Part shown: piece by piece, positions 8,464 to 16,883 of the stretch | Position numbering within the stretch: the stretch's first letter is position 1 | Layout of the letters: the number at the start of each line of letters is the position of its first letter | Assembly: GCA_017408985.1 (NCBI GenBank) | Contig: JAFQTO010000001.1 | Location: 62,001-126,000, forward strand | Source of the DNA: Clostridia bacterium | GTDB taxonomy: Bacteria; Bacillota; Clostridia; Oscillospirales; Butyricicoccaceae | Direction of reading: 5' to 3' | DNA: 64,000 bases | Made by a program: the position numbers and the translations under genes | The notes under the pieces: generated by a model | Seen by the model: only the letters and a program-made list of their open reading frames with translations | What the model was told of the DNA's origin: nothing | Database searches by the model: none

Positions 8464-11055
8464 TTATTCTACCGAAAACAGAAGCTGATGTTCATCTGCA
8501 TCAACCGTGATCTTCTGACCGTCCGTGACCTTTCCTCTGATCAGCATATCCGCAAGAGCGGTCTCAACGTTCTTCTGCAGATATCTTTTGATAGGTCTTG
8601 CGCCAAATGCGGGGCTATATGCTGCACGTGCTATAAAGGTTTTTGCCTTGTCAGTAAGTGTGATGGTTATCTCACGGTCTTTAAGCCGTTTTGCAATAGT
8701 TTTGACAGCGATATCGATGATCCCGCCCATCTGCGCTTCGGTAAGAGGCGAGAATACGACGATATCATCTATACGGTTGATAAACTCAGGTCTGAAATGT
8801 CTGTGCAGTTCCTCTCTGACACGATCTTTTACCTTTTCGTCAACATAACCGTCTGCCGCAATATTCTCGGTCAGATATGCAGAGCCTATATTGGAGGTCA
8901 TAATGATTATAGTGTTCTTAAAATCCACCGTCCTGCCCTGATTATCAGTCAGTCTCCCGTCGTCAAGAAGCTGCAGAAGTATATTGAATACGTCGGGATG
9001 AGCCTTCTCTATCTCGTCAAACAATACCACGCTGTACGGCTTACGTCGGACTGCCTCGGTAAGCTGACCGCCCTCGTCATATCCCACGTAACCGGGAGGC
9101 GCTCCCACAAGACGTGATACAGAGTGCTTCTCCATATACTCCGACATGTCGATACGCACCATATTCCGCTCGTCGTCAAACAGCGATTCGGTGATAGTCT
9201 TGGCAAGTTCGGTCTTGCCCACGCCCGTAGGACCGAGGAATATAAATGATCCTATTGGTCTGTTTTCATCTTTGATACCCGCTCTTCCCCGAAGAATAGC
9301 CTCGGACACAGCCGTGACCGCTTCATCCTGACCGATCACACGTTTGTGGAGGACTTCGCTGAGGTTAAGCAACTTTTCTTTTTCAGACTCGACAAGCTTG
9401 CTGACAGGTATGCCCGTCCACTTGGACACCACCTGCGCAATTTCCTCCTCGCTGACCTGTTCTTTGAGCAGGCGGTTTTCTTTGGTCTTTTCGGCATTGC
9501 TGCGCTCTGTTTCAAGTTTCTTTTCCAGCTCGGGCAACACTCCGTACTTGAGCTGTGCCAGCTTTTCAAGGTCATAATTGCGCTCAGCATCCTCTATAAG
9601 ATGCTTGGTATCCTCTATCTGCTGCTGCAATGCTTTGATCTCTGCTATAGTCTTTTTCTCGGTTTCCCACTGCATCCGCATATTGTCACTGCCTGCCTTC
9701 AGCTCGGCAAGCTCGTTTTCGATATTTGCAAGCCTCTGTTTTGAGCCGTTGTCAGTTTCTTTGCCAAGTGCCTGCTTTTCTATCTCAAGCTGCATGATCT
9801 TACGGCTGATTTCGTCAAGCTCCGCGGGCATACTGTCGATCTCCATACGGATCCTGCTGGCTGCCTCGTCCATCAGATCAATAGCCTTGTCGGGCAAAAA
9901 TCTATCAGAAATATATCTGTCGGACAAAGTAGCGCAGGCGATAAGCGCGCTGTCGGTTATGCGAACACCGTGATGTATCTCAAACCTCTCTTTTAGACCG
10001 CGGAGTATCGATACCGTGTCCTCAACCGTAGGCTGGTCGATAAGCACCTTCTGAAAACGGCGCTCAAGCGCAGCGTCCTTTTCTATATACTTGCGATACT
10101 CGTCAAGGGTTGTTGCACCGATACAATGCAGTTCACCTCTTGCAAGCTTGGGCTTGAGCAGATTTCCTGCGTCCATACTGCCTTCCGATTTGCCCGCACC
10201 GACGATATTATGGAGCTCATCAATAAACAGCAGTATCTTTCCGTCGCTCTTTTCTATCTCCGACAGTACAGACTTTAACCGTTCCTCAAACTCTCCTCTG
10301 TACTTGGCACCTGCTATAAGGCTGCCCATATCCAGAGCAAACACGGTCTTGTCCTTGAGGTTCTCAGGCACGTCACCGTTGAGTATTCTCTGTGCCAGAC
10401 CCTCGACCACGGCCGTTTTGCCTACACCGGGCTCACCGATAAGCACAGGGTTATTCTTGGTCTTGCGCGAAAGTATCTGAATAGTATGTCTGATCTCGGC
10501 ATCTCTGCCAATTACGGGATCAAGCTTGCCCTGACGCGCCATCTCCACAAGATCTCTGCCGTACTTTTGCAGAGCCTCATATCCGTCCTCAGGGTTCTGA
10601 CTTGTAACCCTCTGACTGCCGCGGACTTTGGCAAGTGCCTGAAGCACACGTTCTTTGTCTATACCGAATTTTTTGAATATCCGTCCGTCACTGCCGCCTG
10701 CATCGTCAAGCAAAGCCAGATACAGATGCTCAACCGATACGTACTCATCCTTGAACTGCTGTGCAGTGCGCTCCGCATCGGATATCAGCTTGGTGAAACG
10801 CCTGCCTGCATATAATTGCCCTGCTCCGCCTGAGACTTTGGGCAGCTTGTCAACCGACTGCTCTGCCTCCCTGAGAACCAGACCGCTGTCTATACCGAGA
10901 TACGACAGAAGTTTTGGTATCATTCCGTCATTCTGACGCATAAGGGCAAGGTGAAGATGCTCCGTTTCAAGCTGCTGCTGACCGTACTCAAGAGCTATGC
11001 TCTGACAGTCGGCAATAACCGCCTGCGCGTTTTGTGTGTATTTGTCAAATGTCAT
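8464..11055 (-). CDS. clpB: ATP-dependent chaperone ClpB
   Basis: Hsp104/ClpB disaggregase, 863 residues. Order: Clp N-domain pair, first AAA+ module ([25 protein letters not shown]), a long coiled-coil middle domain rich in Glu/Lys (about residues 400-520), second AAA+ module ([31 protein letters not shown]), and a C-terminal D2 domain. The start at 11055 is chosen because AAAGGAGG lies 7 nt upstream; an in-frame ATG at 11085 has no such site. It acts with DnaK in the cytoplasm to rescue aggregated proteins. A CIRCE operator upstream indicates HrcA heat-shock control. Confidence 0.97.
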   Translation of the reverse strand: MTFDKYTQNAQAVIADCQSIALEYGQQQLETEHLHLALMRQNDGMIPKLLSYLGIDSGLVLREAEQSVDKLPKVSGGAGQLYAGRRFTKLISDAERTAQQFKDEYVSVEHLYLALLDDAGGSDGRIFKKFGIDKERVLQALAKVRGSQRVTSQNPEDGYEALQKYGRDLVEMARQGKLDPVIGRDAEIRHTIQILSRKTKNNPVLIGEPGVGKTAVVEGLAQRILNGDVPENLKDKTVFALDMGSLIAGAKYRGEFEERLKSVLSEIEKSDGKILLFIDELHNIVGAGKSEGSMDAGNLLKPKLARGELHCIGATTLDEYRKYIEKDAALERRFQKVLIDQPTVEDTVSILRGLKERFEIHHGVRITDSALIACATLSDRYISDRFLPDKAIDLMDEAASRIRMEIDSMPAELDEISRKIMQLEIEKQALGKETDNGSKQRLANIENELAELKAGSDNMRMQWETEKKTIAEIKALQQQIEDTKHLIEDAERNYDLEKLAQLKYGVLPELEKKLETERSNAEKTKENRLLKEQVSEEEIAQVVSKWTGIPVSKLVESEKEKLLNLSEVLHKRVIGQDEAVTAVSEAILRGRAGIKDENRPIGSFIFLGPTGVGKTELAKTITESLFDDERNMVRIDMSEYMEKHSVSRLVGAPPGYVGYDEGGQLTEAVRRKPYSVVLFDEIEKAHPDVFNILLQLLDDGRLTDNQGRTVDFKNTIIIMTSNIGSAYLTENIAADGYVDEKVKDRVREELHRHFRPEFINRIDDIVVFSPLTEAQMGGIIDIAVKTIAKRLKDREITITLTDKAKTFIARAAYSPAFGARPIKRYLQKNVETALADMLIRGKVTDGQKITVDADEHQLLFSVE

Positions 11056-11107
11056 AATGGTGCCTCCTTTCAGGCTGATGCGCAATAAATGCGCCCTGTT
11101 TAATTTT

Positions 11108-11136
11108 CATATATATTCTACACCTATATTTGTCAA
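11108..11136 (-). promoter_or_regulatory. clpB promoter
   Basis: On the minus strand TTGACA (11136-11131), 17 bp, TATATG (11113-11108), about 50 bp upstream of the clpB start. Confidence 0.7.
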
Positions 11137-11150
11137 ATGTAAACAGTTTT

Positions 11151-11177
11151 TTAGCACTCTCAATACGAGAGTGCTAA
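11151..11177. promoter_or_regulatory. CIRCE operator (HrcA binding site)
   Basis: TTAGCACTC, 9 bp, GAGTGCTAA: an exact match to the CIRCE inverted repeat. It lies in the divergent region between clpB and the membrane-protein gene at 11278, 14 bp upstream of the clpB -35 box rather than over or after the promoter. Confidence 0.95.
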
Positions 11178-11208
11178 AATTCACAATTTCGTAAAATATT
11201 GAATTGCC

Positions 11209-11237
11209 TTGATATATTATTTGTACTGTGTTATTAT
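11209..11237 (+). promoter_or_regulatory. Promoter of the membrane-protein gene at 11278
   Basis: TTGATA (11209-11214), 17 bp, TATTAT (11232-11237), reading away from clpB. Confidence 0.5.
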
Positions 11238-11277
11238 ATAAATACGTCATCAAAATATTAATAAAGGAGCAGTTACT

Positions 11278-11709
11278 ATGCAAAAGAGCAAACTTGGTAT
11301 CTCCGTTGGTCTTCTCTGCGCGATCCTCTATTTTACCTATCTGTTCAACACCAGCATCATTCCTCTGGCTGTAATCGCCTACATACTCATCGTCGAAGAG
11401 AACATATGGCTCAAAAAATCCGCCGTAAAGTCTCTGGTCGTTTACGTAGCGGTCGCCATCGTCCTCCCCTTTGTGATCGATCTTATTCCCGACATTCTCA
11501 ACATCGTTGATGATCTGCTCAACGTATTCGACATCTATCTGCGCAACTATCAGTTCTTCAACGTGATCTTCAGCATTTTCTCCTTCCTGCTCAACCTCGT
11601 CAATCTTGTCAAGAACGTTATTTTCATTATGCTGGGCGTTCTTGCTCTCAAGCAGTCCACTATCAAACTTCCCGTTGTTGATGACTTTATCAACAAATAT
11701 ATGGACTGA
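11278..11709 (+). CDS. Small integral membrane protein of unknown function
   Basis: 143 residues, strongly hydrophobic, with segments at about residues 7-22 (ISVGLLCAILYFTYLF), 25-39, 54-75 and 95-122. An amphipathic stretch in the middle is rich in Asp/Leu/Ile (DILNIVDDLLNVFDIYL). I do not recognise the family; it loosely resembles short DUF4870-like proteins, without a clear motif. AAAGGAGC precedes the ATG. It is divergent from clpB and shares its CIRCE-containing upstream region, so heat-shock control is possible but unproven. It is followed by a hairpin terminator. Confidence 0.75.
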   Translation: MQKSKLGISVGLLCAILYFTYLFNTSIIPLAVIAYILIVEENIWLKKSAVKSLVVYVAVAIVLPFVIDLIPDILNIVDDLLNVFDIYLRNYQFFNVIFSIFSFLLNLVNLVKNVIFIMLGVLALKQSTIKLPVVDDFINKYMD

Positions 11710-11732
11710 TCTTCGTACAGCAACATAAATTA

Positions 11733-11768
11733 AGACCGTTCTATATACGTAGAACGGTCTTTTTATTA
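11733..11768. terminator. Terminator between the membrane protein and cotJC
   Basis: 11-bp stem (AGACCGTTCTA at 11733-11743 with 11750-11760) followed by TTTTTATTA. Best for the plus strand; may also serve cotJC. Confidence 0.88.
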
Positions 11769-12365
11769 CTAATTGTCGAACGAAATATTCTTAAAATAGA
11801 AATTCCTGCTGTCAAGCTGATCCTGAACGGTACGCAAAGCCTCACCGAATCGCTGATAGTGTACTATCTCGCGTTCTCTGAGGAACTTGATGGGCTCGAT
11901 GATATCAGGGTCATCCACAAGCCTCAGGATGTTGTCATAGGTGGTCCTTGCCTTTTGCTCGGCCGCCATATTCTCATGCAGATCGGTAATAGCATCACCT
12001 TTTGACTGGAAATAGGTGGCAGTCCACGGATCACCCGATGCCGCAACCGTATAGATGCCCGTTGTATGATCAACAAAATACGCATCAAACCCCTGCGCTT
12101 TAATCTGATCAACGGTCAGGCCTCTTGTAAGCTGATATACCATCGCGGCTATGATCTCGAAGTGTGCCAGCTCCTCGGTTCCTATATCGGTCAGCAAGCC
12201 TGCCGCCATACGGTTAGGCATTGCAAAACGCTGGGAGAGATATCTCATAGACGCGCCCAGCTCGCCGTCGGGACCTCCGTACTGGGTAATGATTATCTTG
12301 GCTGCACGGGCATCGGGGTTCTTAATCTTTACGGGGTACTGAAGTTTTCTGTCATAATCCCACAT
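11769..12365 (-). CDS. cotJC: Spore coat protein CotJC, manganese-catalase family
   Basis: 198-residue ferritin-like protein of the Mn-catalase family. Metal-ligand helices are visible: GTEELAHFEIIAAMV near residue 65, HENMAAEQKAR near residue 134, and REREIVHYQRF near residue 166 (Glu/His pairs). It opens with WDYDRKLQYPVKIKNPD, typical of CotJC. In Bacillus and Clostridia CotJC is part of the inner spore coat and may protect against peroxide. It is last in cotJABC; its Shine-Dalgarno (AAGGAGG) lies inside the end of cotJB. Confidence 0.95.
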   Translation of the reverse strand: MWDYDRKLQYPVKIKNPDARAAKIIITQYGGPDGELGASMRYLSQRFAMPNRMAAGLLTDIGTEELAHFEIIAAMVYQLTRGLTVDQIKAQGFDAYFVDHTTGIYTVAASGDPWTATYFQSKGDAITDLHENMAAEQKARTTYDNILRLVDDPDIIEPIKFLREREIVHYQRFGEALRTVQDQLDSRNFYFKNISFDN

Positions 12366-12368
12366 AGT

Positions 12369-12620
12369 TTATGCCTCCTTTTCCCAGGGCATGGGCTGAC
12401 TGAGCCAATTCCAACAAGTGCTTCCGTTTGCGCTGCGGCGGGACAGAGGCCCGTACTGTCCCTCGTACTCAGCGGCTGCCTGCTGATATGCAAGCTTGGC
12501 ATTCTTGTAAAACTCCAATGCCCCCACACATTCGGGATGAGTGTCCAGAAACAGTGCCGCATCATACAGCACGAAATCCGCCTGCTGGACGGCAAGCAGT
12601 TTTGATTCTCTGTCGTTCAT
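12369..12620 (-). CDS. cotJB: Spore coat protein CotJB
   Basis: 83-residue CotJB family protein: QQADFVLYDAALFLDTHP followed by ALEFYKNAKLAYQQA and a Tyr/Trp-rich C-terminus ending WNWLSQPMPWEKEA. It works with CotJA and CotJC in the coat; its biochemical role is unknown. It starts 3 bp after the cotJA stop and ends 3 bp before cotJC. Confidence 0.93.
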   Translation of the reverse strand: MNDRESKLLAVQQADFVLYDAALFLDTHPECVGALEFYKNAKLAYQQAAAEYEGQYGPLSRRSANGSTCWNWLSQPMPWEKEA

Positions 12621-12623
12621 AGA

Positions 12624-12857
12624 TCAACCTCCATAGCCAAAAGGCAAGTCAAGCTGCGGAAAAATCGTTCCGCGGCAAAAAGCTCTCTGTGCGTCATAGG
12701 TCTCGCCCCATACCTGCCACGGAACGTATGCCATTGCCAGCGGAAGATTGGACAGTTCTTCTGCCGACATATCGCTGTATGGTGCTATTCTGCTGCATCC
12801 ACCGTTATTTTGGGATGAGCATCTGTTATACCTGTAGGGTTGGTATCTGCTGTTCAA
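12624..12857 (-). CDS. cotJA: Spore coat associated protein CotJA, TTG start
   Basis: 77 residues when begun at TTG 12857, which lies 9 nt after an AAAGGAG Shine-Dalgarno; no ATG is suitably placed except an internal one 29 codons on. The core LPLAMAYVPWQVWGETYD with AFCRGTIFPQLDLPF is the CotJA signature. The N-terminus is Tyr/Cys/Asn-rich, as is common in coat proteins that cross-link. First gene of cotJABC, expected in the mother cell during sporulation. Confidence 0.88.
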   Translation of the reverse strand: MNSRYQPYRYNRCSSQNNGGCSRIAPYSDMSAEELSNLPLAMAYVPWQVWGETYDAQRAFCRGTIFPQLDLPFGYGG

Positions 12858-12917
12858 AAAAAGTGCTCCTTTCTTGCGGTTTGCCGCTCGATACAGCTTA
12901 TGAGGCAAAAAGAATAA

Positions 12918-12946
12918 TTGTGTTTGGCTCTGCACCGTGGTATAAT
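12918..12946 (+). promoter_or_regulatory. Promoter of the D-aminoacylase gene
   Basis: TTGTGT (12918-12923), 17 bp, TATAAT (12941-12946). Confidence 0.7.
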
Positions 12947-12990
12947 GAACACAGATTAAAATCACAGCAAATAACGGAGGTTGTTGGGCT

Positions 12991-14568
12991 ATGTACGACT
13001 TAATAATTAAAAATGCCGCTGTTTTGGACGGCACGGGTTCTCCGCATTATTTATCCGACGTTGCAGTCCTTGACGGCAAAATAGCACTTGTTGCAAAGAA
13101 CATTATTTCCCCTGCCCGTGAAACAATAGACGCCTGCGGGCTGTCTCTTTCTCCCGGTTTTATTGATGCTCACAGCCACTTCGACTGTTTTATGACAATG
13201 GACCCAAGCGGCTACAATAATCTGGTGCAGGGTATTACCACCGTTGTGGCTGGTCAGTGCGGTCAGAGTCCGTTCCCTTCCGGCAAGGGTCACGAGCAGG
13301 ATCTCATCCGTGTTATGGATACTGTAGGCGGCAAGGATTTTGATCCGTCAGTTGAGGCAAGAGGATCTTTTGCGGCATTTTTAAGGACATCCGACCTGCC
13401 TCTCGGGCATCACGCAGCATATAATATCGGTCACGGTTCTCTTCGTGCCGCCGTTATGGGCTATGACAACCGCAAGCCTACAGAGAATGAGATGGAGCAA
13501 ATGAAAGACCGCCTGCGCGAATGTATGGAGCACGGCGCGTTAGGTCTTACCTTCGGGCTTATTTATCCGCCCAGCAGCTATGCCGATATTGACGAGATGA
13601 CCGAACTTGCCAGGGTAGTTGCCCAATACGGCGGCAATATCAGTGCACATATACGCAACGACGGCGACTCCATAATAGAAGCCACTGCAGAAATGATCGA
13701 GGTTGCAAGACGCACGAATGTCAGACTCGTTCTCTCACATCAAAAGGTGATCTTCAAGCAGAATTGGGGCAAGATCAATCAGGTAATACAAATGGTGGAT
13801 AAAGCCGTAAACGACGGTCTTGATATATTCTTTGACGTGTATCCCTACACTGCGTCGTCAACGACCCTGGGCAGATTTATTCCTCAGGATATGCACGCTC
13901 TTGGGCTGGACAGGATGCTGGATATGCTCAAAGATCCCGTCAGCCGCAGGCAGGTCAGAGAACGGGTATTGTGCGGCAGAGACGCCGACACCTATCTCTC
14001 CGATACTATGGTAGGCTCATCTCTTGCACATCCCGAATACACGGGAAGATTCCTACCCGATATTGCAAAAGAGCAAGGAGTCGACGCCTGCGAAGTGCTG
14101 TTCGATATTCTCATAGACGACCGCAACACGGCAAACGGCATCTACCACAGAATGTGCGAAGAGGACGTTGAAACAGCTCTCAGTCATCCCCGTGCGATGG
14201 TAGGCACGGACGGTCTGTATTCCCCCGTAGCAACCGGTCTGCACCCAAGGGCATTTGGCTCGTTTACAAAATTTCTGGGGCACTACTGCAGGGAACGGAA
14301 GATAGTTTCACTGCCCGAAGCAATACGAAAGATCACCTCTATGCCCGCAGCCGTCCATCACTTGAAGAACAAAGGTCTTATACGCGAAGGTTTTGACGCC
14401 GATATGGTATTGTTTGATCCCGAAACGATAATCGATAAAGCCGATTACGTAAATCCCACCCTTATCGGTGAGGGCATAAAAAGTGTGTTCGTTATGGGCG
14501 AGATCGCAGTAAAAGACGGTCAGCTCACCGATTTACGCAATGGCCGAAATCTCCTGCGCAACGCCTGA
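12991..14568 (+). CDS. N-acyl-D-amino-acid deacylase (D-aminoacylase), amidohydrolase superfamily
   Basis: 525-residue amidohydrolase. It has the small beta-sandwich opening YDLIIKNAAVLDGTG, the metal motif SPGFIDAHSHFD (HxH) at about residue 57, and further metal/catalytic ligands in SAHIRNDGDSI, LSHQK and VGTDGLYSP. The ITTVVAGQCGQSPFP segment is characteristic of the D-aminoacylase/dihydroorotase-like branch. Such enzymes hydrolyse N-acyl-D-amino acids to D-amino acids and a fatty or acetic acid in the cytoplasm. ACGGAGG precedes the ATG. Exact substrate is not determinable. It leads a run with ung and a nitroreductase. Confidence 0.88.
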   Translation: MYDLIIKNAAVLDGTGSPHYLSDVAVLDGKIALVAKNIISPARETIDACGLSLSPGFIDAHSHFDCFMTMDPSGYNNLVQGITTVVAGQCGQSPFPSGKGHEQDLIRVMDTVGGKDFDPSVEARGSFAAFLRTSDLPLGHHAAYNIGHGSLRAAVMGYDNRKPTENEMEQMKDRLRECMEHGALGLTFGLIYPPSSYADIDEMTELARVVAQYGGNISAHIRNDGDSIIEATAEMIEVARRTNVRLVLSHQKVIFKQNWGKINQVIQMVDKAVNDGLDIFFDVYPYTASSTTLGRFIPQDMHALGLDRMLDMLKDPVSRRQVRERVLCGRDADTYLSDTMVGSSLAHPEYTGRFLPDIAKEQGVDACEVLFDILIDDRNTANGIYHRMCEEDVETALSHPRAMVGTDGLYSPVATGLHPRAFGSFTKFLGHYCRERKIVSLPEAIRKITSMPAAVHHLKNKGLIREGFDADMVLFDPETIIDKADYVNPTLIGEGIKSVFVMGEIAVKDGQLTDLRNGRNLLRNA

Positions 14569-14587
14569 AAATCGGAGGGATGGCATT

Positions 14588-15253
14588 ATGGTCCATATAG
14601 GCAACGACTGGGATGAAATACTCAAGGAGGACTTTTCGTCTGAGGCATACTTACACCTGCGCGGATTTCTCAAGGACGAGTATTCTACCCGAACCATCTA
14701 CCCGGGGATGTACGATATATTCAATGCACTGAAATATACCCCCTATTCAAGTGTCAAGGTGGTCATTATCGGTCAGGACCCGTACCACGGGCCCAATCAG
14801 GCACACGGGCTGTCCTTCAGCGTAAAAAAAGGCGTACCCCCACCGCCCTCTCTGCAGAATATTTTCAAGGAGCTAAAAAGTGACTTGTCTATTCCCATAC
14901 CTGACCACGGCTGTCTGGAAAGCTGGGCAAAGCAGGGCGTGCTGCTGCTTAATGCCGTACTGACCGTACGGGCAGGACAGGCCAATTCACACAAGGGTCA
15001 GGGATGGGAAATGATCACCGACAACATAATCAGACACCTCAACGAGCGAAGCACTCCTATGGTGTTTTTACTATGGGGTGCCAATGCGGGCACAAAAAGC
15101 ACACTTATAACCAACCCATCCCATCTTGTGCTCAAGTGCGCACATCCCAGCCCGCTGTCAGCATATAACGGGTTCTTTGGATGCAGGCATTTTTCAAAGA
15201 CGAACAAATTTCTGTCCTCCTGCGGACTGAAAGAGATAGATTGGAGACTTTAA
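14588..15253 (+). CDS. ung: Uracil-DNA glycosylase, family 1
   Basis: Excises uracil from DNA. The 221-residue protein carries the water-activating GQDPYHGPNQAHGLSFSV motif near residue 60 and the HPSPLSAYNGFFGCRHFS loop near residue 186, both intact. ATG 14588 is chosen for the CGGAGGG site 9 nt upstream; an in-frame upstream extension overlaps the D-aminoacylase end and lacks a good site. The nitroreductase starts 1 bp after its stop. Confidence 0.97.
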   Translation: MVHIGNDWDEILKEDFSSEAYLHLRGFLKDEYSTRTIYPGMYDIFNALKYTPYSSVKVVIIGQDPYHGPNQAHGLSFSVKKGVPPPPSLQNIFKELKSDLSIPIPDHGCLESWAKQGVLLLNAVLTVRAGQANSHKGQGWEMITDNIIRHLNERSTPMVFLLWGANAGTKSTLITNPSHLVLKCAHPSPLSAYNGFFGCRHFSKTNKFLSSCGLKEIDWRL

Positions 15254-15254
15254 T

Positions 15255-15836
15255 ATGATATTCAAGGATCTTGTGATCAAAAACAGAAGCTTTCGCGGTT
15301 TTGACGAGAGTGTCAAAATCTCCCGCAAACAGCTTGAGGAGCTTGTAGACTGCGCACGCCTCACCCCTGCAGCACAAAATATTCAGCCGCTCAAGTATTA
15401 TCTGTCCTGCGACGAGCAGACCAACAGCATCATCCAGCCCATTACACGCTGGGCAGGCGCTCTTCCAAACCACAAGCTGCCTTACGAAGGTCACCGTCCC
15501 ACCGCATTCATCGTAATATGCTTTGACAAGACTGTGGGCGGTGAGGATGCAAGCAGATTTATGAAAGACGTTGGCATCTGTGCTCAGACGATCATGCTTG
15601 CGGCTGCATCAATGGACATAAACGGCTGTATGATCGGTGCATTCAGTGCCGATAAGCTGTCCGAGGCTCTCGCTCTCCCCGCTCATCTGCAGCCCGTTCT
15701 GATCCTTGCTCTCGGCAAGGGTGACGAGGATATCAGGATAGTGGAAGCCAAAGACGGCAAAACCACCTACTACAGAGATGAAAGCGACGTGCATTACGTT
15801 CCCAAAAGATCGCTTGCGGAAGAGCTTATAAACTAA
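15255..15836 (+). CDS. Nitroreductase family flavoprotein
   Basis: 193 residues with the FMN-dependent nitroreductase pattern: an N-terminal NRSFRGFDESVKISR, then LVDCARLTPAAQNIQPLKYY (FMN-binding loop), and a C-terminal IQLAL-like ALGKGDEDIRIVE. These are cytoplasmic NAD(P)H-dependent flavin enzymes with broad electron acceptors. Physiological substrate is unknown. One base separates it from ung, and a strong terminator follows. Confidence 0.88.
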   Translation: MIFKDLVIKNRSFRGFDESVKISRKQLEELVDCARLTPAAQNIQPLKYYLSCDEQTNSIIQPITRWAGALPNHKLPYEGHRPTAFIVICFDKTVGGEDASRFMKDVGICAQTIMLAAASMDINGCMIGAFSADKLSEALALPAHLQPVLILALGKGDEDIRIVEAKDGKTTYYRDESDVHYVPKRSLAEELIN

Positions 15837-15841
15837 AAGGA

Positions 15842-15873
15842 AAACTCGGCAGTAAATCACTGCCGAGTTTTTA
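15842..15873. terminator. Bidirectional terminator after the nitroreductase
   Basis: 12-bp perfect stem (15842-15853 with 15859-15870), 5-nt loop, T tail; serves the convergent DUF2156 gene too. Confidence 0.92.
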
Positions 15874-15879
15874 TATGCT

Positions 15880-16770
15880 TTATTTCATCTGTGCACGGTA
15901 TTTTTCAATAAGATGATGGGGATAGTAGCTCTCTTTGGCTTTGCGCAAACCCTCAATGCCCATATCCTCTTCTCTGTCCAAAAACCTGATATGAGGATAC
16001 TTGAGCCGCAGATATCGTGCAAACTCAAAGTTTATGGCTGCATACCCACCATTGATATCCGAAACGGCTTTTTCAAAATGCACGTCCAATGTATCTGCCG
16101 ACATGGGGCTTGCCATTGTAAAAGCTATTATTCTGTCACCGCACATCAGCACGAGCCCATCCATATCAAGTGCCGTATAATTGCTGACGGCGCGATGCAA
16201 CGCCGTTTTTTCGGCTTCAAAATCAACGTCAGGTGTATCCTCCCTGCGCTTTTCATACCATATCTCCGCCATTTGCTCTACCTGAGGCAAAAGATCGGGT
16301 GTGATCTCACATACCCTGTACTCGGGACACGCTTTTTGGAATTGGCTGATATGATTACGCTTTCTGTGGTATTTCTTGCCGCTCAGATCTGCAAGATCGT
16401 CTATGCTATACACGTAGTCAAACGACCCTCTTGAGAAAGTGTAGTCAAATCTGCCGGGATAAAGCTGCTGCAATACGCTCTTTTCGTTTTCGTAGACACC
16501 GATAAAAACAAGCTCAATGCCCAGATCCTGCGCATCCTTGATGACCTCTTCGATGACCCGACTCTTGTCACTTTCACCAAGAAGCAAAGTATAATACCAT
16601 CTGCCGTCAAAAAGAGAACGCCATACGATATGATCGTCGCAGAATGCTATCAACCTCTCTCCCCATAAAATAAGGTTGGCAAAAGAAAACTCACAACCTT
16701 TGCCGCTATGTTTGGCAAAGGCTTTTTCATACACTTCCTTATCCTCTATACCTATAGGTCTGAACAACAT
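15880..16770 (-). CDS. DUF2156 (phosphatidylglycerol lysyltransferase C-terminal-like, GNAT fold) protein
   Basis: 296-residue soluble protein resembling the DUF2156 domain found at the end of MprF-type lysyltransferases but without the membrane part. Marks include CEFSFANLILW near residue 27, GKKYHRKRNHISQFQK near residue 131, and a C-terminal LDREEDMGIEGLRKAKESYYP typical of stand-alone clostridial members. The double GNAT fold suggests aminoacyl- or acyl-transfer, but no substrate is known. It is transcribed alone toward a shared terminator. Confidence 0.82.
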   Translation of the reverse strand: MLFRPIGIEDKEVYEKAFAKHSGKGCEFSFANLILWGERLIAFCDDHIVWRSLFDGRWYYTLLLGESDKSRVIEEVIKDAQDLGIELVFIGVYENEKSVLQQLYPGRFDYTFSRGSFDYVYSIDDLADLSGKKYHRKRNHISQFQKACPEYRVCEITPDLLPQVEQMAEIWYEKRREDTPDVDFEAEKTALHRAVSNYTALDMDGLVLMCGDRIIAFTMASPMSADTLDVHFEKAVSDINGGYAAINFEFARYLRLKYPHIRFLDREEDMGIEGLRKAKESYYPHHLIEKYRAQMK

Positions 16771-16855
16771 ACGATACTATCTCCACTATTGCACATAATT
16801 TTCGGTCCACAGAGATTATAGCACTTTTTTTCAAAAAATAATAGTTTTTTACGAA

Positions 16856-16883
16856 AAAAAGCGGCAGTATAATGCCGCTTTTT
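16856..16883 (-). terminator. Terminator of the capA-dusB-sigma operon
   Basis: 11-bp stem (AAAAAGCGGCA/TGCCGCTTTTT), T tract on both strands; overlaps the stop codon of the lipoprotein gene. Confidence 0.85.
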
